Assembly: GCA_029834535.1 (NCBI GenBank)
Contig: JAQMWT010000096.1
Coordinates: 1-64,000, forward strand
Direction: 5' to 3'
From: Chrysophaeum taylorii
Taxonomy: Eukaryota > Sar > Pelagophyceae > Pelagomonadales > Pelagomonadaceae
Length of the DNA: 64,000 bases
Part shown: positions 18,927 through 27,180 of the stretch, piece after piece
Layout of the letters: each line of letters begins with the position of its first letter
Numbering within the stretch: position 1 is the first letter of the stretch
Made by a program: the position numbers and the translations under genes
The notes under the pieces: model-generated
The model's database searches: none
Told to the model about the DNA's origin: nothing
Seen by the model: only the letters and a program-made list of their open reading frames with translations

Positions 18927-20309
18927 TCAGGAGGCTGCGGGTTTTACAATGGACTTCGGGACGGAGAACTGGCGCCAGCCGTCGGGGCCGCTGTGGTAGC
19001 CAAAGCCCGACTCGAGGTGGCCGATCCACGGGCACTCGAGGGGGGCCTGGGCGAGAGGCCAAGTATTAACGCCGACCTGACCAGCCTTGAGTTTCTTGGC
19101 GACGTCGAGCGCTTTCGGCTCGGCGCCGTAGACGCAGGCGGTGAGTCCGTACTTTGAGTCGTTGGCCATTTTGAGGGCATCGCCAAGGTCGGCGTAGGGC
19201 GTGATGGCGACCGTTGGCCCGAACGTTTCGTCGCGGTTCGCGTCGTGCGGGACGTCGGCTAAGACGGTAACGGGATAGAAGGACGAACCCGGAGGGGTCT
19301 TCGCCTCCACGTCTGCCGCTACTTGGGGTCCGCCCAAGAGGAGCCTCGCACCCGCATCCAGGGCATAGGTGACGTGCGCAGCCACCACGTCCCTTTGGAC
19401 CTTGGAGACGAGGGGCGCGAGCGTACCGTCGAGCGGATCGTACGCTTTGGCCTCGTCGACGACGAGTTTCTCGAATTCTTTCGCCTTGGTCTCCGGCACG
19501 TAGATGCGTTCGATCGCGCAGCATACCTGGCCGCAATTGAGAACCGAAAAAGAAACCGCGTCCTTTGCGGCGGTTTCGAGGTTTGCGGATTCGAGAACGA
19601 GCATCGGATCCTTACCGCCGCACTCCAGAACGCAGGGCTTGAGGGACTTGCTCGCCCTCTCGAGGATCTTCTTGCCGGTCGCCGAGCTGCCCGTCATCCC
19701 CACCATGTCCACCCGATCGACGAGGATTTGACCGACGGCGCCGTCGCCCTGGACGATGCCGAGAAGGCCGCGGGGCAGAGTTTTGTTGAGACCGTCGACG
19801 ACTGCCCCGCCGCAGAGAGGAGCGACTTCCGAGGGCTTGACGACGACGGCGTTTCCCGCGGCGAGGGCCGGAAGGGCCAGGAGGAGGATCTCGTCCATGG
19901 GAAAATTCCAGGGGGCCACGATCCCCACCGTTCCGTGGGGTTCGCGATAAACGATCGCGTTCGCGACGACGACTTCCCCGTTCGCATCTTCGACGAGCTC
20001 CAGAAACTTGTCCTTGTCGGCAATGCCTTCGACCTCCTCAAAGGACTCGTGAATAAGCTTGCCCATCTCGCGCGTCATGAGCGCGGCGAGCTCTTGTGTT
20101 TCGTCCTTGAACACCTTGACGGCCGCCTTGAGCATCGCGACGCGCTCCTCGAGCGGCCGCGCGGCCCACGCCGGCTGCGCGGCGCGCGCTCGTGCGACCG
20201 TGGACTCGACCTCCTCGACCGTCGCGCACGCCACCTCGGCGATGAGCTCGCCCGTCTGAGGGGACAGGTCCTGTATCTTGTTCGCCTTGATTTCCACACC
20301 CTGAACCAT
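18927..20309 (-). CDS. NAD(P)-dependent aldehyde dehydrogenase
   Basis: An ALDH superfamily enzyme oxidising an aldehyde to the acid with NAD(P). I start it at the ATG at 20309, giving 460 residues, normal for succinate-semialdehyde-type or non-specific ALDHs. The frame stays open further upstream only across the promoter shared with the LHC gene. Key features: Ile-Val-Ala-Pro-Trp-Asn-Phe-Pro (about 130), Lys-Pro-Ser-Glu in the cofactor site, Met-Thr-Gly-Ser-Ser-Ala-Thr-Gly in the Rossmann loop, Leu-Glu-Cys-Gly-Gly-Lys (catalytic Glu) and Asn-Cys-Gly-Gln-Val-Cys-Cys with the nucleophilic Cys, then Glu-Thr-Phe-Gly-Pro. No targeting sequence is evident from this start. The substrate cannot be deduced. 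Confidence 0.92.
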   Translation of the reverse strand: MVQGVEIKANKIQDLSPQTGELIAEVACATVEEVESTVARARAAQPAWAARPLEERVAMLKAAVKVFKDETQELAALMTREMGKLIHESFEEVEGIADKDKFLELVEDANGEVVVANAIVYREPHGTVGIVAPWNFPMDEILLLALPALAAGNAVVVKPSEVAPLCGGAVVDGLNKTLPRGLLGIVQGDGAVGQILVDRVDMVGMTGSSATGKKILERASKSLKPCVLECGGKDPMLVLESANLETAAKDAVSFSVLNCGQVCCAIERIYVPETKAKEFEKLVVDEAKAYDPLDGTLAPLVSKVQRDVVAAHVTYALDAGARLLLGGPQVAADVEAKTPPGSSFYPVTVLADVPHDANRDETFGPTVAITPYADLGDALKMANDSKYGLTACVYGAEPKALDVAKKLKAGQVGVNTWPLAQAPLECPWIGHLESGFGYHSGPDGWRQFSVPKSIVKPAAS

Positions 20310-20376
20310 CTTCCTTAGGGTAAAGGTAAGCGTCGCGTGTTGAAGCACAAATCCTGCTGCTGCTGCTGCTGCTGCT
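20310..20376. promoter_or_regulatory. 67-bp bidirectional promoter region (ALDH/LHC)
   Basis: The start codons of the divergent ALDH and LHC genes are only 67 bp apart. The spacer holds TTAGGGTAAAGGTAAG (20315-20330), related to GGGTAAG motifs at other head-to-head gene pairs, and a CTG repeat next to the LHC ATG. Both promoters and 5' UTRs must share or overlap this space. Confidence 0.6.
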
Positions 20377-21020
20377 ATGGCCCTCTTCCTCCTCTTCTCG
20401 GCGGCGGCAACGGCCTTTGTCCACCAGACCGCGCACGTCGGCAGCACCAAGACCTACTCTGCCCCGGTCGACGAAACGGTACGGATTTCGCAGTGACTTA
20501 ACTTGACTTCCTCACAAAGGTGATCGGCGTTCAAGCACCTGTCGGTTTCTGGGATCCTCTGGGGTTTAGCACGACGCAGCCCGAGGGGTTCGAGCGGCGC
20601 CGGGCCGTCGAGCGCAAGCACGGCCGGATCGCGATGATGGCGATGCTCGGGTGCCTCGTCCACAACGCCGACATCGAATTCCCCGGCTACCTCTCGCTCT
20701 CGCAGCAGCTCAAGTTCTCCGACATCCCCAATGGCATTTACGGCATCACCAAGGTCCCCGCCGCGGGCATCGCACAGATCCTCCTCTTCACCGGCCTCAT
20801 CGAGATGGCGTGGTGGCCCGCGAGCAAGTACGACGGCGATTACGACGTCGGCTTCTTCGGCGCCAAGTTCGACGGAGAGAAGAAGACCATAAAGCTCAAC
20901 GCCGAGATGGCCAACGGCCGCCTCGCGATGCTCGGCATTATCGGCAACATGTACGCCGAGGTCCAGACTGGCCAGACCCTCCAGGAGCAGCTCGCCGCCG
21001 GCAACATGATCGCCTTCTAA
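20377..21020 (+). CDS. Fucoxanthin-chlorophyll a/c-type light-harvesting protein
   Basis: Two exons, 20377-20478 and 20520-21020, with a 41-bp GT-AG intron (20479-20519, phase 0). The N-terminus is a bipartite plastid signal: a hydrophobic leader from Met-Ala-Leu-Phe-Leu-Leu, then Ala-Thr-Ala-Phe, the conserved Phe junction of secondary red plastids. The mature part starts near Gly-Val-Gln-Ala-Pro-Val-Gly-Phe-Trp-Asp-Pro. Helix 1 contains Glu-Arg-Lys-His-Gly-Arg-Ile-Ala-Met and helix 3 Glu-Met-Ala-Asn-Gly-Arg-Leu-Ala-Met, the chlorophyll-binding Glu/Arg pairs; helix 2 contains Leu-Phe-Thr-Gly-Leu-Ile-Glu. It binds chlorophyll and xanthophyll in the thylakoid antenna. It shares its short promoter with ALDH. 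Confidence 0.95.
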
Positions 21021-21422
21021 AAAAAAGAGAGAGACCTACCGACGATCTCGCTCATCATATGGGTAGGAGGCGAGCGGGCGGGCCGAGGGGACCGCGGTTA
21101 AAGCTCCAGCTCTTATTCTAGAGTAGAGAAGAGCTGCAAGCACACACCTGCCGCCGCATAAGCCGCCGCCTGTACAACGTTTCTCTCAAATTTATCGTCG
21201 GACGGGCGGGTGTTCGTTCGTTCGTTCGTTCGTTCGTTCGTTCGTTCGTTCGTGTCGCCGTCACCGCAGTAGATCGCAGAGTGCGTGACTTGCATCGGAA
21301 TCGTAGAAAGTGCGGAAGGTGTAGTGCAAGATTAGCGGCAAAAAAAAGTGTGCGGAAGGCCGAAAAAGGCGAGGCTCCGATTCGTCGAGCACAAATTTGG
21401 ACGCCGATAAGGAGTCTTGTCG
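21021..21422. other. Intergenic with GTTC tetranucleotide tract
   Basis: Contains an uninterrupted GTTC repeat at about 21212-21253. The rest is the LHC 3' region and the upstream region of the kinase. No gene is seen. Confidence 0.7.
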
Positions 21423-22498
21423 ATGCCTATCGAGGAGTGCGAGTGGTTTCGACACCTAACGTATAGAAGCGGCACTGGCGTCAAGAGCGCCCCCGACGTG
21501 AGGGTCGAGATTATGAACTGCCGGAACCTCGACAAGCCTGTCGGTCACGGCTGGCAAGCGACGGTCTACAAGACTGGCGAGTTCGCGGTGAAGGTGCTTC
21601 GGCGAAGCGGCGGGGCCAAGCTTCTCTTGAGCTTCCGGAAGGAAGCGCAGATCCTCGCGCGGCTCAACCACCCGCACGCGTGCCGCCTAATCGCGGTCGG
21701 CGTCGCCGCGGGGAGCCCGTGCGTCGTTCTCGAGTGGATCGAGACCGACCTCGCGCGCGCGATGAACCTCCACGGCCCGCACCGGGCGTCGGTCGAGAAG
21801 CGGTGGCCCAACGCGGAACGTCTCAGGCTCGCCGTCGAGCTCGCGTCGGCGCTCGCGTATTTGCACTCTGGCAATTCCATCGACGAGGACTTGGTCGTGA
21901 TACACCGAGACGTCAAGCCCGAAAATGTCGGGATCACGGCTTCGGGCCAGGTCAAGCTCATCGATTTCGGCCTCGCGACCGTCGTGGAGCGGCTCGGGGA
22001 GCCACACGCCAAGTGGCAGCTCACGGGCGGCGCGGGTTCTGCCCGGTATATGGCTCCCGAGGTCGCGCGCCATATCAAATACGGCACGGCGGTCGATGTC
22101 TATTCGTTTGCCATGACGGCCTGGGAGTTTCTCGCCTTGCGAGGGGCGCCCTTTCCCCACTTCTCCGCGGCGGACCATCGCGCCTACGTCATAGACAAAG
22201 GTCAACGTCCAAATATACCCCGACGCTGGCATCCGAGGTTGGCCGCTCTGGTCCAAGCGGCCTGGGCTCCGAGCCCCCGCGCCAGACCCACCGCAGCGGA
22301 GGTTGCCACCGCACTCACCGACCTGCTCGGAGATTCAAGGTCCGGCGACCCCCTCGCGCGCGCCCTTCACACCCCCTCCATTTTTAAGGCCGCTGGCTGC
22401 GCCGGCTTCGTCTGCTGTCCTCGGAGATCCGGTGGTGGAACCCGTCTCTTACCACCTCCACGCCGTGGCGCCGCCATAGGCCGAACCGCGATCGCCTA

Positions 22499-22499
<1 letters not shown>
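21423..22499 (+). CDS. Protein kinase (TKL-like serine/threonine kinase)
   Basis: 358 codons from ATG 21423. The kinase domain spans about residues 35-310: glycine loop Gly-His-Gly-Trp-Gln-Ala-Thr-Val-Tyr, Val-Ala-Val-type lysine (Phe-Ala-Val-Lys-Val-Leu), catalytic loop His-Arg-Asp-Val-Lys-Pro-Glu-Asn, Asp-Phe-Gly-Leu-Ala, and Met-Ala-Pro-Glu. All catalytic residues are intact, so an active enzyme is expected. Asp-Val-Tyr-Ser-Phe after the APE motif is typical of the TKL/receptor-like group. The C-terminal 45 residues are Gly/Pro/Arg-rich with a Cys-Cys pair and no domain. There is no signal peptide or TM segment, so it is probably cytosolic. No intron is apparent. Confidence 0.9.

Positions 22500-22547
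<48 letters not shown>
22500..22547. repeat. ACG trinucleotide tract (16 copies)
   Basis: A perfect trinucleotide repeat beginning at the base after the kinase stop codon, so it would lie in its 3' UTR. Confidence 0.97.
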
Positions 22548-22935
22548 TTTTAGTGAATTAACTACACTCTAGGCGACGACCCTTCTGTCTCAAGGCTTTT
22601 ACTACCTTTTGTGGCGATCAGTTGATGGTAGTGTTCGCCAAGTCAGCAAAAAAAGTCCGCAAGCTCTGTGGCGGGTTGGGAAAAGGTAACAACAACACGC
22701 AGGTTCAAGTTGTAGTCCGCAAAAAGTAAAGTTCTAACTATAACTAACTAACTTCAGACCTCTCCCGAGCATGGGAGCCAGGCCGGACCGACAGGAGCCA
22801 GTCCGGAATCACGGGCCTGTAGACGAGGAGCGCCAAAAGGTCGGTCGGCGGAGAAAGACCATCAAGCTTGTCGCAAAAAGTAAAGTTCTTCGAATTATTA
22901 TTATTTCGTCATCACGATAGAGGCAATTAATTTAT
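22548..22935. other. Intergenic; no gene seen
   Basis: Contains repeated short words: GTCCGCAA-type words near 22656 and 22715, CGCAAAAAGTAAAGTTCT twice (near 22719 and 22872), GCCAGGCCGGAC and GCCAGTCCGGAA. CTAACTATAACTAACTAACT occurs near 22733. No coding potential is apparent. Confidence 0.55.
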
Positions 22936-23475
22936 TTATAACCGAGTAGGGGGCGACGCCCCCGCTGTTGTAATCAGAGCCGGCGGTCGGTCCGAAGGTG
23001 GCTCTTCGTCGTCGTCGAAGCTGCTGCTGGAGCGCGGCGCGGCAACATCCCAGGTGCCCCCCGGGGCGCAGGTGAGGCACTCCTGGTCTTGGCAGGTAGC
23101 GAAGCATCCGTACCAGGGAGTCGCGACCTCCGAGGCCGGTGACCTCCTTTTCGCCGTCGTCGTCGTCGTCGTCCTCCTCCTCGAGGAAACCAAAAAGACC
23201 TCGGTGGCGGGCTCGTCGGGGTCCGCCACTTGGAGCGTGACGCGCGCCGGCGGCGTCCACCCCAGCGCCCGCAGCGCCTGTGCGACATAGCCAGCCTCGT
23301 ATGACTCTCGCCGCTGGGCGACGTCGACCCCTTCTGTCGCCGCGCGGCGCTCCAGCAGCTTGCGCAGGCGGCTGTTCTCGCGGCGAATGCAGTGTAAGTC
23401 CGCCTCGAGGTGCCGGACGTGCTCAAACATCGCGGAGACGCTGTCGTCGGTGCTCCCCGCCACAACATCCTGCAT
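22936..23475 (-). CDS. Small protein with leucine-zipper-like coil, unknown function
   Basis: From Met at 23475 the ORF encodes about 179 residues. Residues 12-50 form a short coiled coil (Met-Phe-Glu-His-Val-Arg-His-Leu-Glu-Ala-Asp-Leu, then Leu-Arg-Lys-Leu-Leu-Glu). The middle holds Ala-Leu-Gly-Trp-Thr-Pro-Pro and a beta-rich stretch. The tail has several Cys (Cys-Phe-Ala-Thr-Cys and Cys-Leu-Thr-Cys), then Ser/Asp-rich sequence. The longer frame upstream overlaps coatomer zeta on the other strand and is probably not used. It is head-to-head with coatomer zeta, 57 bp apart. No family is recognised. Confidence 0.5.
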   Translation of the reverse strand: MQDVVAGSTDDSVSAMFEHVRHLEADLHCIRRENSRLRKLLERRAATEGVDVAQRRESYEAGYVAQALRALGWTPPARVTLQVADPDEPATEVFLVSSRRRTTTTTTAKRRSPASEVATPWYGCFATCQDQECLTCAPGGTWDVAAPRSSSSFDDDEEPPSDRPPALITTAGASPPTRL

Positions 23476-23532
23476 TTTGCCGTTATGAATGAAAAAGGCG
23501 TTTACGTCCGTTGAGGTCCGTCCGTTGCAGCG

Positions 23533-24111
23533 ATGAACAACAAGCTCGACGCGTCGCTGGCCCCGACGGTGCTGGGGGTGCTGATCTTGGACTCGGAGGG
23601 AAACCGGATCATCGCGAAATACTACAAGGGCTTCATGTCCGGGGCGGCGGACCAAGCCAAGTTCGAGCAGAAGCTGTTCAAAAAGACGAAGAACAATACA
23701 TCCACGCGGAGCGACGCTGACGTTATACTGCTCGACAACATGATCGTCATCTTCCGGTGCGGGTCGGACACGCGATTTTACGTCATCGGGAGCCAAGACG
23801 AGAACGAGATCATTTTGGATACGGTGCTAAGTGGCTTGTTTACGGCACTCAACACGTTGCTGCGCGGTCAGATGGAGGGTCGCAATATGCTCGACAACCT
23901 TGAGACCGTGATGCTCGCGGTCGACGAGCTGGTAGATGGGGGTATCATCCTGGAGATCGATCCCCAGTCGATCGTCAACCGTGTTCTGATGCGCTCCGAT
24001 GACACCTCTCAGCCCCTCGCCGACATGTCTATGTCCCAGGCCATCGCCACAGCCAAAGACCAGCTCTTCAAGAGCATGGGCACGCGCGACTCCGACTCCA
24101 CCTGGGGCTAA
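23533..24111 (+). CDS. COPZ: Coatomer subunit zeta
   Basis: A 192-residue intronless gene for the small zeta chain of the COPI coat, which partners gamma-COP in Golgi-to-ER vesicle formation. It shows the longin-like fold of the family: Val-Leu-Gly-Val-Leu-Ile-Leu-Asp-Ser-Glu-Gly-Asn-Arg-Ile-Ile-Ala-Lys-Tyr-Tyr (about 14-32), then Phe-Glu-Gln-Lys-Leu-Phe-Lys-Lys-Thr, Val-Ile-Gly-Ser, and Val-Met-Leu-Ala-Val-Asp-Glu-Leu-Val-Asp-Gly-Gly-Ile-Ile-Leu-Glu. Length is normal for the family. With syntaxin-5 (27181) it is one of two Golgi trafficking genes within 5 kb. Confidence 0.96.
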   Translation: MNNKLDASLAPTVLGVLILDSEGNRIIAKYYKGFMSGAADQAKFEQKLFKKTKNNTSTRSDADVILLDNMIVIFRCGSDTRFYVIGSQDENEIILDTVLSGLFTALNTLLRGQMEGRNMLDNLETVMLAVDELVDGGIILEIDPQSIVNRVLMRSDDTSQPLADMSMSQAIATAKDQLFKSMGTRDSDSTWG

Positions 24112-24232
24112 TTTGGTGTGTGGCGCGGGGCACGCTTTAATTTGTTCCTCGCGGGAAGTAGGATATTGTCGAAGCCACTCCCTCCTTCTTTACGTTGTTC
24201 CCTACTATACGTCCGCCGCCCCGTCGTTCGGT

Positions 24233-25027
24233 CTATTTATACCCATCTTCACGGCGGCGGGGGTATCGTGGTTGTTGTTGCGAGGAGAAGCGAGGGGTTT
24301 TGTATGGCGGGCGCGGCAGCGGCTGCGGCGCCGCGTAGTAGGGATTGTAGGTAAACGGAAGCGGCGCCGCCGCCGGCGCCGCCGCGTGCTGATAAAAGAG
24401 AGCCTCCGGGGGTGGCCGCCGCGGGGGGCGCCCTCCCGAAAAAGAACGAGGGGGGTGCGGCCTTCGCGGCGCGGCGTTGCACGATCGTGCCGATCGTGGC
24501 GGCCTAGGAAATGTTGGCAACGATCTTGGGATCCAGGGGGGCGAGAGCCGGTCGGCGAGGTCATCGATCGACATCTCTAACGGCACCGGAATCCGGTGCA
24601 CGGCGGTGAGGCCGGGTTCCGCGATGGTCGGGGGCTCGAAGATGGAGGCGAAGCGGCGCACGACGTCCTCGGACTTGGGTTCGGCGGCGAGCGTCGGATG
24701 CCCTGCTCGGCCCAAAACGCGCGCGACGCAGAGTTCGACGTCGGCGTCGAGCCACACGGCAACGGCGGGCGCCAGCCGCGTCCAGTGTGCGCGCTGCGTG
24801 GGGTCGTGGTTGCACCGGTCGACGACCACCCTCGCGCCCCGCTCCAGGGCGAGCCGCGCGTTCTGCTCGCACGCGCGACGGTGCCCCAGAGAGTCTTGGT
24901 TAACCACGACCCAGTCGCGCGCCGCAAGGCTCCGCGCCAGCGTTGACTTCCCCGAGCCCGGCATACCACACAGGATCAGCATGCCCACGTCCTCGCCCAC
25001 CAGCAACCCCGCGACTTGATGCTGCAT
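24233..25027 (-). CDS. P-loop polynucleotide-kinase-like protein
   Basis: The kinase domain follows Met-Leu-Ile-Leu-Cys-Gly: Walker A Gly-Met-Pro-Gly-Ser-Gly-Lys-Ser-Thr, Val-Asn-Gln-Asp-Ser-Leu-Gly, then Val-Val-Val-Asp-Arg-Cys-Asn-His-Asp-Pro-Thr-Gln-Arg. This is the arrangement in the kinase domain of PNKP and of the P-loop domain fused to plant aprataxins, so a 5'-OH DNA or RNA kinase role is plausible. No phosphatase or HIT domain is present. The last 90 residues are Pro/Arg/Tyr-rich and disordered. The start is uncertain: Met at 25027 or 24982 is likely. The frame is open to 25129, but that part comes from a dispersed repeat. It converges with COPZ and lies 312 bp downstream of BRCC36 on the same strand. 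Confidence 0.75.
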   Translation of the reverse strand: MQHQVAGLLVGEDVGMLILCGMPGSGKSTLARSLAARDWVVVNQDSLGHRRACEQNARLALERGARVVVDRCNHDPTQRAHWTRLAPAVAVWLDADVELCVARVLGRAGHPTLAAEPKSEDVVRRFASIFEPPTIAEPGLTAVHRIPVPLEMSIDDLADRLSPPWIPRSLPTFPRPPRSARSCNAAPRRPHPPRSFSGGRPPRRPPPEALFYQHAAAPAAAPLPFTYNPYYAAPQPLPRPPYKTPRFSSQQQPRYPRRREDGYK

Positions 25028-25339
25028 CAGCCACAACCAAATGGCAACACACTTTCCTGTCAAACCAGACATGTGCCGAACACACTCCCGACACACACCC
25101 CCCTCGTAGCAGTCGACATTTAAAGACATGTGTCGAACACGCGAGCTCCTCGAGAGGAGGGTATGAATTATTGCTTCAGGTGTGTTGTTTTTTTCTGGAG
25201 GTTCTGATGACCACCACGGAGGAGAAGGAAGGAAAGAAAGTGGGGCTACCTCGCACTCGCCTATGGTGGTGTCTATAATTACAAAATAAATCCATCCATA
25301 TGATGACGATGATGCATGATCCCCGACACAAAGAGTTAA
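25028..25339. other. Intergenic region between PNK-like gene and BRCC36
   Basis: Contains dispersed motif copy 2 (25091-25129), flanked by two ACATGTG(C/T)CGAACAC direct repeats near 25069 and 25127. The remainder holds the BRCC36 3' end and no gene. Confidence 0.6.
25091..25129 (+). repeat. 39-bp dispersed motif, copy 2
   Basis: Shares CAGTCGACATTTAAAGACAT and the preceding C-run with the copy at 9019-9057, differing at one central base (GTAG instead of TTAG). Read on the minus strand it supplies an open frame that merges with the PNK-like gene. Confidence 0.85.
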
Positions 25340-26149
25340 CTAGAGATCGTCGTAGTTGGGGGGCCGGAGGAGGGCGAGCTTGGCTTTGGCGGCTGCGCAG
25401 CGCGCGTGCTGGGCCGCGAGCTTGGAGGCGACGACGTGGATGAGGGGGTGGAGGGAGTCGGTTGCGAGGAGAGCGACGCCCTTGCGGAAGACGGCATCAG
25501 CGAAGAAAGCATCGGCGTGCTTGCGCCTCGCTGCCCTTTCCTCCTCGAAAAGGGCGTCCTGGAGGTTGGCAAGTGCGCGGAGGTGGGGAACCGAGCTCCC
25601 CTGGCGCGTGACGTCGACGGGGATCTCTCTCGGGCGCCAAAGGGGTTTCTTGGACACGACGTCGTCGTACGCCGGCGGCGAACCGTCCGCGAAGCCGCCC
25701 GGCTCGTTGGCAACATCCTCGGACTGGAAGGCCACGACGCGGACCGACCCCATCGCCGAGTCGCCCTCCTGGAAAACGGCGCAGATCAAGCCGACGAAGC
25801 CGTCGTCGAGGGTTTGGTACTGCCCTTGCGTTCTCGCGTCGACGTGAGAGGGTGCCACCGTAATGTGCGGGTGCGAGTGGTACCATCCGATCACCTTGTG
25901 GCCCTTGGCCTCGGCGACATCCGAGGCCTGCGCGAGCTGCGCGCCACTCACTTCGACGCGATCCGGCCGCCGGTCCGACCTTTGCAACGTCACGACCTCC
26001 GCAATATCGGCGCGCTTGGCAACGCCCAACTCGTCGTAAAACCACGACCCCAGCAGAAGCCCCATCACCTCCTGCTGCTCGGTCGACAGCGCGTGGGCCA
26101 TCATGCTCAAGAGCGCCCCGCGGCTTAAAGAGACGCTCTCAAGAGACAT
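25340..26149 (-). CDS. BRCC36: BRCC36-type K63-specific deubiquitinase (JAMM metalloprotease)
   Basis: A 269-residue MPN+ domain enzyme that cleaves Lys63-linked ubiquitin chains in BRCA1-A and BRISC complexes. The zinc site is complete: Glu in Glu-Val-Met-Gly-Leu-Leu-Leu-Gly (about residue 27) and Trp-Tyr-His-Ser-His-Pro-His-Ile-Thr-Val-Ala-Pro-Ser-His-Val-Asp, which fits His-x-His-x7-Ser-x2-Asp. The surrounding sequence is specifically BRCC36-like rather than CSN5 or Rpn11. A C-terminal helical segment follows, as in the family. The N-terminus is complete from this ATG. The start codon lies 2 bp after the stop of the WWE/UBA-like gene on the same strand, an exceptionally tight arrangement for a nuclear gene. 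Confidence 0.95.
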   Translation of the reverse strand: MSLESVSLSRGALLSMMAHALSTEQQEVMGLLLGSWFYDELGVAKRADIAEVVTLQRSDRRPDRVEVSGAQLAQASDVAEAKGHKVIGWYHSHPHITVAPSHVDARTQGQYQTLDDGFVGLICAVFQEGDSAMGSVRVVAFQSEDVANEPGGFADGSPPAYDDVVSKKPLWRPREIPVDVTRQGSSVPHLRALANLQDALFEEERAARRKHADAFFADAVFRKGVALLATDSLHPLIHVVASKLAAQHARCAAAKAKLALLRPPNYDDL

Positions 26150-26151
26150 TA

Positions 26152-27087
26152 TTAGCTATTTTCGAGGAGGGCTGTGGTCGCAGCTTGGAGGGTTGTTGCG
26201 TCGCGTAGGGCTGCTTCCGCGCGACCCCACTCGAACCCCATCTCTACGAGCGTCTCGACCTGCTCCTGGAAGCGCCGCCGCGGATTGCAATCCTTGCCCG
26301 CTCCCTCCTCTTCCTCATCATCTGAGGAGACCGGCGCGGCGTCATCGCCGCGCTTCACCCGGCCCTCGAAGGCAGCATCGTCGTCGTCGTAGCCCAACGC
26401 CCAGAGGCAGTCGGACCACTGCATGGTGTGGAGATCCACCACAACCGCGCGCGGGGCACCGTACAAAACCACGCACGGACGGCCCGCTTGGACTGCCAAA
26501 CTGAGGAGCTCGCTGTCGGAGTCGTCGAAGTGTCTCCAGTCGTCGTCGTCGTCGTCTTTTTCTGGGGAAGAGGACTCGAGCGCGCGAGTGTAACTCCAGC
26601 GTGTCACGGTCCGCGGCTCCGAGATTCGCACAACGGGGAGCGAGGGGGGCAGCGCACAGGTCGCCGTGGCGAAATCAGGGAGCTCGGGGTCGAGCAGCAG
26701 CATGCGGTCGAGGTCGACCCACGCGACGCCTCGAAGAAGATCGCGTCCGCTCGACAATTTGGCCAACTTGTGGTCCGTGCTGACGAACGTCGCCTCTAAA
26801 GCATCAGCTTGGTCCTCGCTAAAGGCGATCCAGCCGGCGCCCGACAGGAAACTCCACCCCACCTCGCACGGCTCCTCCACTGGACGATCGCGAAACCAAA
26901 CGTACGCCTCGACCGAACGTTGAAGCGACGGAGGCAGATTGTCGTTGTTCACGGCGTTTATGTCGAACGCGGCGCGCGTTCGCGCGGACAGGCACCCAAA
27001 GAAGCACGACTCTTCCTCCGGCACGGACGCCTTCTTCTTCTTCTTCTTCTTCTTCTTCTTCTGCTTGAGAAACACGATCTTGGTCAT
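26152..27087 (-). CDS. WWE-like and UBA domain protein
   Basis: 311 codons from Met at 27087; the frame is open further upstream but overlaps syntaxin-5. A poly-Lys run (residues 9-19, from a TTC/GAA tract) is followed by a WWE-like region about residues 55-160: Ala-Tyr-Val-Trp-Phe-Arg, Gly-Trp-Ile-Ala-Phe-Ser, Ala-Leu-Glu-Ala-Thr-Phe, Val-Asp-Leu-Asp-Arg-Met, then Arg-Thr-Val-Thr-Arg-Trp. WWE modules bind ADP-ribose or occur in DDHD phospholipases. A second Val-Val-Val-Asp-Leu-His-Thr-Met segment follows near 220. The last 40 residues are a UBA domain (Gln-Val-Glu-Thr-Leu-Val-Glu-Met-Gly-Phe), which binds ubiquitin. The stop is 2 bp from BRCC36, so the product may act in the same ubiquitin pathway. 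The WWE call is tentative; UBA is firm. Confidence 0.75.
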   Translation of the reverse strand: MTKIVFLKQKKKKKKKKKKASVPEEESCFFGCLSARTRAAFDINAVNNDNLPPSLQRSVEAYVWFRDRPVEEPCEVGWSFLSGAGWIAFSEDQADALEATFVSTDHKLAKLSSGRDLLRGVAWVDLDRMLLLDPELPDFATATCALPPSLPVVRISEPRTVTRWSYTRALESSSPEKDDDDDDWRHFDDSDSELLSLAVQAGRPCVVLYGAPRAVVVDLHTMQWSDCLWALGYDDDDAAFEGRVKRGDDAAPVSSDDEEEEGAGKDCNPRRRFQEQVETLVEMGFEWGRAEAALRDATTLQAATTALLENS

Positions 27088-27180
27088 GGCGTTAGTTCTC
27101 GAGAGAGGGTAAGGGTTTACAGACTGACTCATCCGCGATGATGCCCGACGACGCCTTGACGTGAGACGACAACCGACGAC
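27088..27180. promoter_or_regulatory. 93-bp bidirectional promoter region (WWE-UBA/syntaxin-5)
   Basis: The spacer between divergent ATGs carries GAGAGAGGGTAAGGGTTTAC (27101-27120), with the GGGTAAG motif shared by other close divergent pairs. Confidence 0.5.

Noticed and set aside
19323-20318. 331-codon plus-strand frame
   Set aside because: It is the antisense shadow of the aldehyde dehydrogenase, which has intact catalytic motifs on the minus strand.
20310-20450. 47-residue N-terminal extension of aldehyde dehydrogenase
   Set aside because: Overlaps the LHC first exon and the shared promoter. Its Ala-rich sequence is the antisense of CTG/GCC repeats.
23476-23796. Upstream extension of the minus-strand ORF starting at 23796
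   Set aside because: Lies antisense to coatomer zeta and has no family features. Met at 23475 is used instead.
24205-24564. Arg/His-rich frame near the PNK-like 3' end
   Set aside because: Shadow of the proline-rich tail of the PNK-like protein in another frame.
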